Source: Bacillus sp. SD088 (GTDB lineage Bacteria; Bacillota; Bacilli; Bacillales; Bacillaceae_C). From it: a stretch of DNA of 64,000 bases. Of the stretch, positions 56,427-64,000 are shown piece by piece (the stretch's first letter is position 1; the number at the start of each line of letters is the position of its first letter). The DNA lies in NCBI RefSeq assembly GCF_017355205.1, contig NZ_JADIJK010000019.1, positions 38,181 to 102,180 of the forward strand, given 5' to 3'. The notes below the pieces were generated by a model, which was given only the letters and a program-made list of their open reading frames with translations, made no database searches and had not been told where the DNA came from. The translations under genes and the position numbers were made by a program.

Positions 56427-56456
56427 AGCCCTTCTAAATTAGAGGGGCTTTTTCAT
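56427..56456 (+). terminator. Terminator of the decayed coat-like unit
   Basis: agcccttct and agaggggct arms followed by tttttc, matching the terminator at 52499-52530. Confidence 0.7.
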
Positions 56457-56481
56457 TGAAATTATCAAAAGGTCTATAAGA

Positions 56482-56728
56482 GGATGTTCAAAAAGTCCGG
56501 TAAAAATGACACTTCGAGATAAAGGATCTTCGACTAAGTACCGACACGTCCTGTGTCGAACGTCGAAGTCACCACATCCTGTGGAAGTTCGTTGGCTTGC
56601 CTTTCTGCTGCTCAAGGCTTCACCGCCTCGAACTTTCGACGTACAGGATGTACTAGTGTCGGCGTTGCTGACAGGACGTCAGCGTCTTTAGCCGACTTGG
56701 TCCTTTTTATCCTTGAACACGCACTATA
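56482..56728 (-). repeat. MITE-like repeat, copy C (full length)
   Basis: Inverted relative to copies A and B. Ends gaggatgttcaaaaagtcc and its opposite tgttcaaggataaaaagg. About 245 bases, including the gtggtgacttcgacgttcga segment. It lies about 80 bases beyond the truncated end of the catalase pseudogene. Confidence 0.78.
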
Positions 56729-56808
56729 AAAATCTAAGTAGTTCGGATAATGTGGAGAAAAGCTAAATCACAGTTTATTATGCATTAGTATAGTTCCATG
56801 GACACATC

Positions 56809-57513
56809 TTAGTTAAGTGATAAAATAACAACTAGGAGATACGTATTAATTCCCCATGATTCCATCATTCGATAACTTCTGAGGATGCCCCGATCAGACA
56901 TGACCCATAGTGTCATATGAAGCGCTTCCGGATTATTAGCTACATAGTCCCCAAAATTGTCATGTGCTCCAGCGGCCTGTGGCATTTCTGTACGCGGCTC
57001 AGGCTGGTAGGCATGAATCACATCCGGAAATTTCATCGGATCGCTATTAATTAATATAGGCATCGCAATCGTTGTTAGATCGTAATTTCCTTCTTCTGTA
57101 TAAAACTTAACACCCAAACAACGTAAGTCCCTGGCAGTATCCTTTGAACCCTTACTACCTTGGATAGTGGAAAATCGGACAAATACGGATGTTTTTTTCC
57201 CAGCTTCTTGTAAAAATCCAGCTTTTGTCAAATGTTGCAAAGATCGGTAACATTCAAATTCTCTAGCATGGACCTTTCTTTCTGGAATCTCCTCATGAAC
57301 AAAATGCGTCATTTTTTCAAATTAATGGACATCCTCTAGTAATCCAGGTCCGCGTTCACCGGCTGTTAAAATTTCCTCATCGTTGGATACTTTTTTCCCT
57401 TGATTTGTTGTCATTGGCTTTCCGGTATTTTGAACACGGAACTCACCCATCTCTTGATTTTTTAGATTTTTATGATGTCTTTCTTTGTTTTCGGAAGATG
57501 AATTCTTATCCAT
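56809..57513 (-). pseudogene. katX: Catalase (spore KatX-like), truncated with internal lesions
   Basis: ATG 57513 leads to GKPMTTNQGKKVSNDEEILT, AGERGPGLLEDVH, then TAA where Phe-Arg is expected, then EKMTHFVHEEIPERKVHARE with the distal heme His, a short deletion (FECYRSLQHLTKAGFLQ), FVRFSTIQGSKGSKDTARDL and WVMSDRGILRSYRMMESWGI, ending at 56809. Only about 240 of roughly 540 residues remain; proximal Tyr is gone. N-terminal pattern resembles KatX (from memory). Confidence 0.88.
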
Positions 57514-57868
57514 AAAGGTCACCATCTTTCCATTTATTTATTCCATCTCGCTTACAATGTATATGTTAACGCTATATTTAATATTCTCATATTTCATGTA
57601 ATTGAAACGAAATAATGTACATCAATGAGTCAGAACCGTACGCATCCTTACCTATCCAGTTAATATTACACTGGCTGTACTGCCGATAAATACACCAGTC
57701 AAGATAATTGTCGTACGCGATAAATACCTCCAGTGTCAATAGATTTTTCATTTGGCAAATATGGATAACAATGAATGAGAAGCTTTTTTCAAAATGAATG
57801 GATTTTAAAACTAGAGGAAAGATAAGGCTGTGCAAGTTGTGAAAGCAAAATTGAATGGGGAGGCTATA
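57514..57868. other. Gene-free divergent interval
   Basis: About 350 AT-rich bases between the catalase remnant and DUF3231 gene. Nothing recognised beyond the SD at 57856-57862. Confidence 0.35.
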
Positions 57869-58378
57869 ATGGGAATCTTAAGTGGAAATCCAAAGAATGA
57901 ACCGATGCACTATGGAGAAGTATTTGGTATATGGTCTTTTTTAGTTGAGGCAAAAGGAATGATTGCTTGTTACCAAACACATTTAAATCATACCGGAGAT
58001 ACCGATCTTCATGAATTACTCGAAGAAGCCCTTAAGCAAAAAGAACAAGAGGTTAAACAAATTGAAACATTATTAAAAGAAAATGGTGTTGGTTTACCCC
58101 CAACTCCACCAGAGCGGCCTAAGGCAAATCTTGAAAGTATTCCAGTGGGTGCACGTTTTATGGATCAAGAGATTGCTGCATCATTAGCGGCGGATGTGGC
58201 TGCTGGTTTGGTGGCATGCAGTACGATCATAGGAGAATCCATCCGAGAAGATATTGCCATGATGTTTGGACAAATGCATACACAAAAAGCAGCATTCGGT
58301 GCAAAAGTTCTTCGTTTGAACAAGGATAAGGGATGGTTGGTTGCTCCACCTCTTCATCAGTCACCAGCTGATTGTTAA
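57869..58378 (+). CDS. DUF3231-family protein, short form
   Basis: 169 residues, a single helical-bundle unit: FGIWSFLVEAKGMIACYQTH, ALKQKEQEVKQIETLLKENG and DVAAGLVACSTIIGESIRED. ATG 57869 is chosen because ggggagg is 7 bases upstream. It corresponds to one half of the two-unit protein at 47356-48375. Confidence 0.82.
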   Translation: MGILSGNPKNEPMHYGEVFGIWSFLVEAKGMIACYQTHLNHTGDTDLHELLEEALKQKEQEVKQIETLLKENGVGLPPTPPERPKANLESIPVGARFMDQEIAASLAADVAAGLVACSTIIGESIREDIAMMFGQMHTQKAAFGAKVLRLNKDKGWLVAPPLHQSPADC

Positions 58379-58384
58379 AGGAAA

Positions 58385-58412
58385 GGGGCTCCCGTAATAG
58401 GGGGCCCTATTC
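58385..58412 (+). terminator. Possible terminator after DUF3231 gene
   Basis: ggggctccc and gggggcccta arms, weak T tail (attcattttaa). Confidence 0.4.
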
Positions 58413-58576
58413 ATTTTAATCATTGATGGCGATCTATTTCCCTAAAATAATAATAAATTCGTAATGGACCCGCAACCAATCTCATAGAAAGACAGGGGAG
58501 AAACTTTGATCACCAAACTATTGCCTTATTCATATGGATAAATGAGTAAAATTTTGAATGAGGAGGATATAAAATA

Positions 58577-58822
58577 ATGTATGGAAATTTCCACCAGTAC
58601 CAGACCCCAATGACGAGACAAAGAGTTTCTCAGCAACAAGCACAGGAAATCGCCTTGAAGCGTGTACCTGGGCAAATTGTCCATGTCGATATGGATATGG
58701 AACATGGTGTATTAGTGTATGAAATATTTATTATGGATGCGCAAAATCGGATTTTTGAAGTGGAAGTGGTTGCAAAATCAGGTAAGATTTTAAAAGTTGA
58801 AGAGGAAGATGATCTAGATTAG
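58577..58822 (+). CDS. PepSY-domain protein
   Basis: 81 residues: RVSQQQAQEIALKRVPGQIV, then VLVYEIFIMDAQNRIFEVEV and GKILKVEEEDD are the PepSY peptidase-inhibitor-like motif. No signal peptide, so it acts in the cytoplasm or is spore-associated. SD gaggagg. Confidence 0.85.
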   Translation: MYGNFHQYQTPMTRQRVSQQQAQEIALKRVPGQIVHVDMDMEHGVLVYEIFIMDAQNRIFEVEVVAKSGKILKVEEEDDLD

Positions 58823-58847
58823 GTTCTTTGGATTTTAATCAAAGGAA

Positions 58848-58880
58848 ACAACGCTTGGAAAAAGTCCAAGCGTTGTCCTT
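58848..58880. terminator. Terminator after PepSY gene
   Basis: acaacgcttgga (58848-58859) and tccaagcgttgt (58864-58875) form a perfect 12-bp stem; T tail weak. Confidence 0.6.
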
Positions 58881-58928
58881 ATGAATAAAAGGAGTATACT
58901 TGTGATATAGTCATAAACTTTTATAAGA

Positions 58929-59425
58929 ATGTTGAGAGGAGATATTGATAACGAAAAGAGGAAAGTTTCGGATGAGATGGTCTATCACTTCTTAAAAATG
59001 GGAAAGGTCGCTCATGTGGCAACCGTTGGGGAGGATGGTTTTTTATATGTGATTCCGCTCGTATATGTGTATGAACAAGGAACAAAGTTATATCTACATA
59101 TCGGAAACATAAGAGAAAGTCACTTTTGGACTAATATCAAGCATGACCCACGTGTTTGCATTGAAGTTAGTGAAATGGGCGATGTTCATCGGGGTAAAAA
59201 ATATGCCTGTCAATCCGCATTGGTTTACCATAGTGTAGTCGTATTTGGAACAATTACTCATATAAAACAAGAAGTCAAAAAGAATGGTTTTTTTGACCGT
59301 CTTATGGAAAAATACGGAGATCCTGAATGGGAATTTGCGAAGGGGTAGCTATCTCCAAAATAGAGCTATTTGAAGTGGAGATTGAAAAGATTACGGGAAA
59401 ATTAAGTGAAGGCATAAGGCATTAA
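58929..59425 (+). pseudogene. Pyridoxamine-5'-phosphate-oxidase-like flavin protein, frameshifted near the end
   Basis: Reads VSDEMVYHFLKMGKVAHVAT, YVIPLVYVYEQGTKLYLHIG, HDPRVCIEVSEMGDVHRGKK and SALVYHSVVVFGTITHI, a split beta-barrel FMN-binding protein of the NimA type. At DPEWEFAKG it stops at 59346; in another frame ISKIELFEVEIEKITGKLSE follows to 59425, so a few codons were lost with a shift. Confidence 0.8.
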
Positions 59426-59484
59426 CAAATAGAAGGAAAAGTGAAAAGATCATGGAGTAAAAATTGATACGAAGAATAGACCAG

Positions 59485-59750
59485 GCTGGGACATAACTAA
59501 AACGTTAAGCTCCAAAGACGAACAATGTATTACCTTAGCGAAGGAAATATACATAGACTCCTGCAGGAAATGAGAGTTCGGCAAGATCCAGGAGGGCGAA
59601 GCTTCGCTGTGGGGTCTTCAGCTGATGCTATTCCCGCAGGCGTGTCGCCATTTTTGGCGATTTTCTTAGCGTTTGAAAAAGAAGGAGGGATTGTTTTGTT
59701 TCATTTCATTTCTCCCTTCTTTTTTCGTTTCTGAAGACTTATTGGACAGC
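59485..59750. repeat. Dispersed intergenic repeat
   Basis: Includes aggctgggacataactaaaa, gacgaacaatgtatt, agactcctgcaggaaatgag, aagatccaggagggcgaagc and ttcccgcaggcgtg. This matches a well-known family of Bacillaceae intergenic repeats (from memory). Not coding. Confidence 0.6.
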
Positions 59751-59986
59751 TCCATTTTTAGTGGGATTACTTTTTTTCTTTTTATGTCTATCTCTATATT
59801 CTCTAATTTTTATTTTTGTGTTTCTAACTGTTTCTTCATTTAATTAGTCAATTTTCGATGCGATATATTCAAATAATAAAATTACTTTTATAGAGTTGCT
59901 TTGTTTTCCGTAATAATAGTCTGCTCCGTGTAAGATAGCATGCCTGCTTATACTTGAATTTATTTCCTTTCCATGTTGAAAATAAA
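59751..59986. other. Gene-free stretch
   Basis: AT-rich, nothing recognised. Confidence 0.35.
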
Positions 59987-60662
59987 CTAGAACATACTTT
60001 TTATAGTATTCGTGGGTTCGATATCAAAATTATAAATTTTCTCTACTTCATTCTGCATTAATAATTCCTTTAACAAAATATTTAACACATCACCATTCAC
60101 TTTTCCTTTTATGCTGAAAGCATTAATCAATACTCCTTCTAGTTGTGAAAGCGCGGCGGGAATTGATACGTAATACATGCCTTGATTATGTGACATAATG
60201 ATATTTCTTAATATAGGTAGTCTTTTTTTGAGCATTACATTTTTTTCCCATTGATTTGATATATCTGAAATTAATTCACTATTATAGTATTCACACATGA
60301 ATTCATCTATGTTATCCAAAAGAGAAACTTTATCTTCTCGATAAGCTTGTGCAATAGCCCTTACTATACCTATATCCATATCTTCATGTGGAGGATATCC
60401 TAGATCAACAATTGCTGTTTTAAATAGCTTTAAATCTTCCTCTGTTTCACTGATACCTTCTCTCAGTTTTTCCATTGACTTTGTGAAAGTGGGAAAATCA
60501 AAGTGTTGCTGAAAATTGAATTTGTTTTGATTTGTTACCTCTATATTCTTTTATAACTCTTTACCATTTCTTCAAGAGGTTTTCTTATTTTCCCGAATTG
60601 TTCTTCTAATACCTTCCTTGTACGAATAATCCTGTGAAAATTTAAATAAATCATCCATATTT
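59987..60662 (-). pseudogene. Unknown element-borne gene, broken in its 5' half
   Basis: Frame from 60475 to 59987 (162 codons) reads SETEEDLKLFKTAIVDLGYP, YYVSIPAALSQLEGVLINAF; upstream 60476-60662 begins MDDLFKFSQDYSYKEGIRRT then shifts to EQFGKIRKPLEEMVKSYKRI and loses the frame. The ALSQLEGVL helix resembles HEPN-like segments, but I do not assign it. Confidence 0.5.
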
Positions 60663-60665
60663 TTC

Positions 60666-60850
60666 ACCTTCTATTTACTGTTTTCTTTATCCTCAGTACT
60701 TTTATATAAATCTTCTATATTGCAATCCAGCAAAGCCGCATGCCTTATCCATAGTTGGATAGGTTTTTCCAACACTCCAATTTGACAAAGTATTCGCACT
60801 TACTCCCAATTGTTTTTGAATATATTCACGCTTATATTTGGATGATCTCA
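60666..60850 (-). pseudogene. XRE-family HTH regulator, fragment
   Basis: Reads YKREYIQKQLGVSANTLSNW, SVGKTYPTMDKA, a Cro/C1-type HTH, then shifts to LLDCNIEDLYKSTEDKENSK with a stop at 60668. The N-terminus is absent. It lies directly upstream of the unknown gene, so they formed a small operon. Confidence 0.7.
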
Positions 60851-60874
60851 ACAACACAATACAAGCACAACACA

Positions 60875-61040
60875 TTGATGTCTCAGGGTTGAAGTGGCTA
60901 AGTTACACCCTGGCCAGCAGTGTGAAATATTATTGCTTCACTAATCGAAAAAAGAGTTGTCAACAATTCGTCAACAACTCAATTTTGGAGCTGGAATTCG
61001 AGAAAGAAAAGACCCTCGAAACGTTGATGTCTCAAGGGTT
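60875..61040. repeat. Direct repeat beside tRNA-Ala (att-like)
   Basis: ttgatgtctcagggtt (60875-60890) and ttgatgtctcaagggtt (61024-61040) repeat directly; the second lies in the tRNA-Ala terminator (61003-61043). Such repeats at a tRNA 3' end suggest an integration site; the enclosed 130 bases carry no gene. Confidence 0.5.
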
Positions 61041-61043
61041 TTG
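61003..61043 (-). terminator. Terminator of tRNA-Ala
   Basis: On the minus strand acccttga pairs with ttcgagggt and is followed by cttttcttt. Confidence 0.65.
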
Positions 61044-61047
61044 GTTA

Positions 61048-61120
61048 TGGAGCATAGCGGGTTCGAACCGCTGACCTTTACACTGCCAGTGTAACGCTCT
61101 CCCAGCTGAGCTAATGCCCC
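61048..61120 (-). tRNA. tRNA-Ala (GGC)
   Basis: Minus-strand cloverleaf: acceptor GGGGCAT/ATGCTCC, D-arm TAGCTCAGCTGGGAGAGC, anticodon stem TTACA-CTGGCAG-TGTAA with anticodon GGC, T-arm CAGCGGTTCGAACCCGCT. CCA is not encoded (taa follows the discriminator). Confidence 0.95.
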
Positions 61121-61173
61121 AATTTTGTAACTCCACTATTTATTATAGTAACTTTTACAAAAAAAGCAAGTCT

Positions 61174-61869
61174 CTAACTGACAATTTCAATCGCGTCCAC
61201 ATCTTTCATTTTAGCGATTGTGTAATAGATATCTGTAACAGGGCGTTTGCCATTAACTCTAGTCTTTAATTCAAGCATATGCATAGAGCTGTCTTTGATA
61301 TCTTTAATTCGTATATGGGTGACAGAAATTTTCTCTGCTTGAACTTTTTCAACAATTTTCTCTAGGCTTTCCTGTTGAGAGACTGTAATTTTTATGATTA
61401 AGTCTCTTTTGGTTAAACTTTTAGGCCCCATTTTGACGATTGCAAAAGGAATAAGTTCTACACTAATAATAAGAAGGATCACACCTACAACAGCTTCGAC
61501 ATAGAATCCAGCCCCCACTGCAATTCCAATTCCAGCAGCTCCCCACACCATCGCAGCAGTTGTTAAACCAGAAATATGGTCATTACCCCTTCTTAAGATT
61601 ACGCCAGCTCCTAAGAAACCGATACCTGATACAATTTGTGCTGCTAAACGAAGAGGATCCATTCGGATCATAATATCATCTCTGCCAGGAAGTACGTAAG
61701 CTGATTCAATAGAAACGATCGTTAATAAGCAACTAATGATTGAAATCACGAGACTAGTTTTCAATCCAAGCGGTTTGCTCTTAAGTTCCCTTTCTAACCC
61801 GATCACTAAACCAAGCAAAGCAGATATGACTAACTTAATTAATAGTTCTGAGTCCACAAAGTCGAACAA
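61174..61869 (-). CDS. MgtC/SapB-family membrane protein
   Basis: 231 residues. N-terminal membrane domain with the MgtC hallmarks ALLGLVIGLERELKSKPLGL, TSLVISIISCLLTIVS, RLAAQIVSGIGFLGAGVILR and GLTTAAMVWGAAGIGIAVGA; C-terminal ACT-like soluble domain (IIKITVSQQESLEKIVEKVQ; DVDAIEIVS). Linked to Mg2+ limitation and ATP synthase control in other bacteria. TTG start at 61869 with gaggagag upstream. Confidence 0.9.
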   Translation of the reverse strand: MFDFVDSELLIKLVISALLGLVIGLERELKSKPLGLKTSLVISIISCLLTIVSIESAYVLPGRDDIMIRMDPLRLAAQIVSGIGFLGAGVILRRGNDHISGLTTAAMVWGAAGIGIAVGAGFYVEAVVGVILLIISVELIPFAIVKMGPKSLTKRDLIIKITVSQQESLEKIVEKVQAEKISVTHIRIKDIKDSSMHMLELKTRVNGKRPVTDIYYTIAKMKDVDAIEIVS

Positions 61870-62271
61870 ATAAATCTCTCCTCTATTTTTTCTAAAATGG
61901 CATATAACGTTTTCATTATAAAATGATATTATCATATTTATATAATGAAAAAGCAAGTGATAGAAAATATATGTATATTTAGCAGAATAAGAAGGGAAAG
62001 GTGCCTGCTACCTTCGACAAGCAAATGTTCTGGCCAAAGAAAGGCGTTCTTTTTCTTTGGCCCTGGTTGTTAAGCAGAACATCGGCTAAGTTCACGACGT
62101 CCTGTTGCTTCGCGTCTGCACTAGTATGTCCTATAATATGTTGCAACGTCGATGGCACTATCAACGGAATCATTATGCAACATACCCATAAGTTATTTCC
62201 TAATCAGTGAAAAATGAATCTCCATCTCCTTATAAAATTGAGATGGAGATTTTAATCTGCAGTGATGCTAT
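61870..62271. repeat. Intergenic region with dispersed-repeat pieces and terminator
   Basis: About 61999-62170 holds cgacaagcaaatgttctgg, aaaggcgttctttttcttt and cacgacgtcctgttgcttcg, cactagtatgtcct, related to the repeats at 55255 and to the MITE interior. A terminator follows at 62217-62255. Confidence 0.5.
62217..62255. terminator. Terminator (probably bidirectional)
   Basis: aatctccatctc and gagatggagatt are perfectly complementary, with ttaatct after. Confidence 0.7.
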
Positions 62272-62454
62272 TCAATCAATGAAAAGATAGGTTAATCCAG
62301 AAAAGACAAATGCCATGATAGACGAAAAGATAAAGGTTCCGCCATAGACCTTTTCTTCTGCATTTGATATTCGCAATGCTTCAACATAAGAAAAAGAAAA
62401 TAAATATACTGCTGTAATAATTGCCGTATAGAGACCGATAGATGGTAGCATCAT
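62272..62454 (-). CDS. Small two-helix membrane protein
   Basis: 60 residues: IGLYTAIITAVYLFSFSYVE and YGGTFIFSSIMAFVFSGLTY are two membrane helices. ATG 62454 with aggtga. Not recognised. Confidence 0.55.
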   Translation of the reverse strand: MMLPSIGLYTAIITAVYLFSFSYVEALRISNAEEKVYGGTFIFSSIMAFVFSGLTYLFID

Positions 62455-62592
62455 TTCACCTACTAAAATGGATTGCTAATATATATGTAGATAGGTTGAT
62501 AAATATGTATAAGGTTTTAGGCCATATAATGGGAATAATTATAGTAGGGAAAGCAATGCATTTATTTTAAATAATAAAAAAGCCTAAATTGA

Positions 62593-63789
62593 AATATTAA
62601 ATGCAACACTTTATGTGAAACCACTGTATAAGGTTTTTATGTCAATTTGTTGGTTGTGTGGCCTAGGCCACACAACCAACAAATTGCGCGAAAATTCCCT
62701 CTGGCGTCTCGTAATGTAAAATTTTCCGGGGGAATGTATTCATCCAATTGGCAACCTCTGCAATGTGCTGGTCGGAGTATGCATGAATCGGTTGACCTTT
62801 CTTTATAAAGCGTCTGAGCAGCCCATTATGACGCTCATTCGTCCCTCTTTCCCAAGATGCATATGGATGCGCAAAATAAACATCTATTCCCATTCCTTTT
62901 CCTTGCTCGCTAAGTTCACTAAACTCGGTTCCGTTATCAACTGTTATACTTTTAAACGTTTGTTGAACATTCGAGTACTCTTGAAATTCCCTTGTAAAGC
63001 ATCACTTATCGCTGGTGCACTCTTACTTGATATACGTTGGACAATGGCCTTACGCGTCTTTCTTTCTATAAGAGTTAGGAGTGCTTGATCTTTAGATTTG
63101 TGGACAAGTACGGTATCGATTTCCCAATGACCAAACTCCTTACGCGTTTCAATGGATTCCGGTCTTTCTTCGATACTAGTACCAAGGTTTTTCTTATTAT
63201 TTCTGGATGTTGAAGACTTTGTGTTTCGACGTAGTTTCAAAACTAAATCCATATTCTTCACTTTAACATCGCCGTGATCAATCCAGTTATATAGAGTTTT
63301 CGGGCAAAGGACGGAATCGAATTCATTTTGCTTTTTTGCGTGCCCCACTACACATCAGGGGACCAATCGTCTTTCAGTATTTTTTCTTCGGCATATAAAA
63401 TGAATTTTCAAGAAACCATTAAGATGGTTGGAGCACCCCAGTTTTTCCGATTCTCTTCGTATACATGTGCACCAACATCCGGGAAATATTTCTTGTAAGC
63501 TTGGAGATTCGTATCAAGTTGTTCAACTGTGTCTCGTTTTCGTTCATGTGATATTGTACTATGATCACACCCTATTTTCTTTGCGATATCCCTTAAAGAC
63601 AGTCCTTGTTCCAAGTATGCAGCTATTTGGCCTCTTTCGAATTCTATTAAATGTGTATAGCTTCGTTTTTCGTGTTAGAATGAGAGTGAGTCATCGTGAT
63701 TTACCTCCGTATGTTTATGGTTTTGGTCAACTCTAACTATACGTGGTTTCACGATGGCTTTCTATTTATTTAGCTGTTGCATTTCAATT
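62593..63789 (-). mobile_element. IS30-family insertion sequence, inactivated
   Basis: Both ends carry inverted words (ttaaatgcaaca at about 62597; tgttgcattt at about 63775-63784; gtgaaaccac 62614-62623 versus gtggtttcac 63743-63752). Between them is one transposase gene in at least three broken frames. Confidence 0.75.
62663..63700 (-). pseudogene. IS30-family transposase, multiple frameshifts
   Basis: From the 5' end: EQGLSLRDIAKKIGCDHSTI (HTH), CPKTLYNWIDHGDVKVKN, HWEIDTVLVHKSKDQALLTL (first Asp), after a shift VDNGTEFSELSEQGKGMGID (second Asp), YASWERGTNERHNGLLRRFI (Glu) and ending WMNTFPRKILHYETPEGIFA at 62663. Frame changes occur near 63420, 63345 and 62945. Confidence 0.85.
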
Positions 63790-63933
63790 TACAATGAAGC
63801 ATAATAAAAAACATAAAGTTTTTTATAGAAATAGGTTGCATGTTAAAAATATCCATGGTATAGTATAAAACGTCCTTAAGAGAACAAGTGAAACAAAGAA
63901 AGGACAACCTTCGAAAAAAAGATTAAAAAACTC

Positions 63934-63962
63934 TTGACTTCGAAAAATAAAGATGTTATATT
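63934..63962 (+). promoter_or_regulatory. Strong rRNA-operon-type promoter
   Basis: TTGACT (63934-63939), 17-base spacer, TATATT (63957-63962), followed by aatagggtcgc. A leader hairpin tcgct/agcga (63970-63984) matches Bacillus rrn leaders (from memory). The rRNA genes would start beyond 64000. Confidence 0.7.
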
Positions 63963-64000
63963 AATAGGGTCGCTGTCGAAGCGATGGACAAGAATTTGAC

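Noticed and set aside
56506..56691. 61-codon frame in MITE copy C
   Set aside because: The same sequence lacks this frame in copies A and B; the unit is a non-coding repeat.
59525..59734. 69-codon frame in the intergenic repeat
   Set aside because: Lies wholly in a dispersed repeat family known not to code.

Overview
The window looks like a chromosomal stretch from a low-GC, endospore-forming member of the Bacillaceae (an Oceanobacillus/Virgibacillus-like relative is my inference). The evidence is strong AGGAGG-type ribosome sites, TTG/GTG starts, sufC-sufD-sufB gene order, a Gram-positive coproporphyrin ferrochelatase, YkoP/YkoN/YkoQ-like genes, CBO0543 and DUF3231 proteins, a GerAB germination-permease remnant and CotZ-like cysteine/arginine-rich coat-type proteins. 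The right edge carries a strong rRNA-type promoter and leader, so a ribosomal RNA operon probably begins just outside the window.

Layout. 1-6.6 kb: ArsR-type regulator, 2,3-BPG-dependent phosphoglycerate mutase, a divergent TetR regulator and two overlapping ABC exporter half-transporters. Their promoter has an operator palindrome in the spacer and a short translationally coupled leader ORF. 6.6-10.4 kb: suf operon in which sufS and sufU have been fused and deleted down to scars between sufD and sufB. 10.7-14 kb: TetA(L)/TetK-like MFS transporter, a textbook Fur box before a YisL-like membrane protein, and ferrochelatase. 14.4-17 kb: right-end module of a Tn916-type element (sigma-like ORF, HTH ORF, xis, int) that truncates a resident gene. 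18-28 kb: DUF421 protein, broken ABC and VOC genes, a VanRS-like two-component system, a DJ-1/PfpI fusion protein with two small membrane proteins, a frameshifted AHSA1 gene, and a PadR/HAAS membrane pair. 27.5-29.2 kb: IS21 remnant cutting a tyrosine recombinase, then a compact type I toxin-antitoxin locus (Hol_Tox family). 29.4-32.3 kb: a chain of gene scars (ATP-dependent DNA ligase, SRAP, GH2 glycosidase, PTS EIIB).

32.3-41 kb: coat-type gene, broken TerC genes, two near-identical holin genes with duplicated flanks, Q-rich protein, GH25-LysM endolysin, and MITE-like repeats placed directly before the endolysin and before an orphan response regulator. 41-47 kb: deletion-fused ABC genes, three small CBO0543-type membrane proteins, and a phage-type replication block (DnaD-like, DnaB-like, unknown). 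47-53 kb: DUF3231, a YkoQ/YkoP/YkoN-like group, tRNA-Gln, further coat-like and low-complexity genes. 53-64 kb: a disabled IS150-type element, dispersed repeats, a third MITE copy, a broken spore-type catalase, DUF3231, PepSY, a broken flavin-nitroreductase-like gene, a decayed XRE regulator module next to tRNA-Ala, MgtC, and a broken IS30-type element.

The dominant theme is gene decay: about twenty genes are truncated, deletion-fused or frameshifted, mixed with intact operons. Several of the single-base frameshifts could also be sequencing errors and are flagged as such. The best candidates for a second look are the type I toxin locus with a complementary 5'/3' pair in the toxin mRNA, the sufS/sufU deletion, the leader ORF before the ABC pair, the holin duplication, the MITE family, and a 44-residue cysteine-rich ORF.
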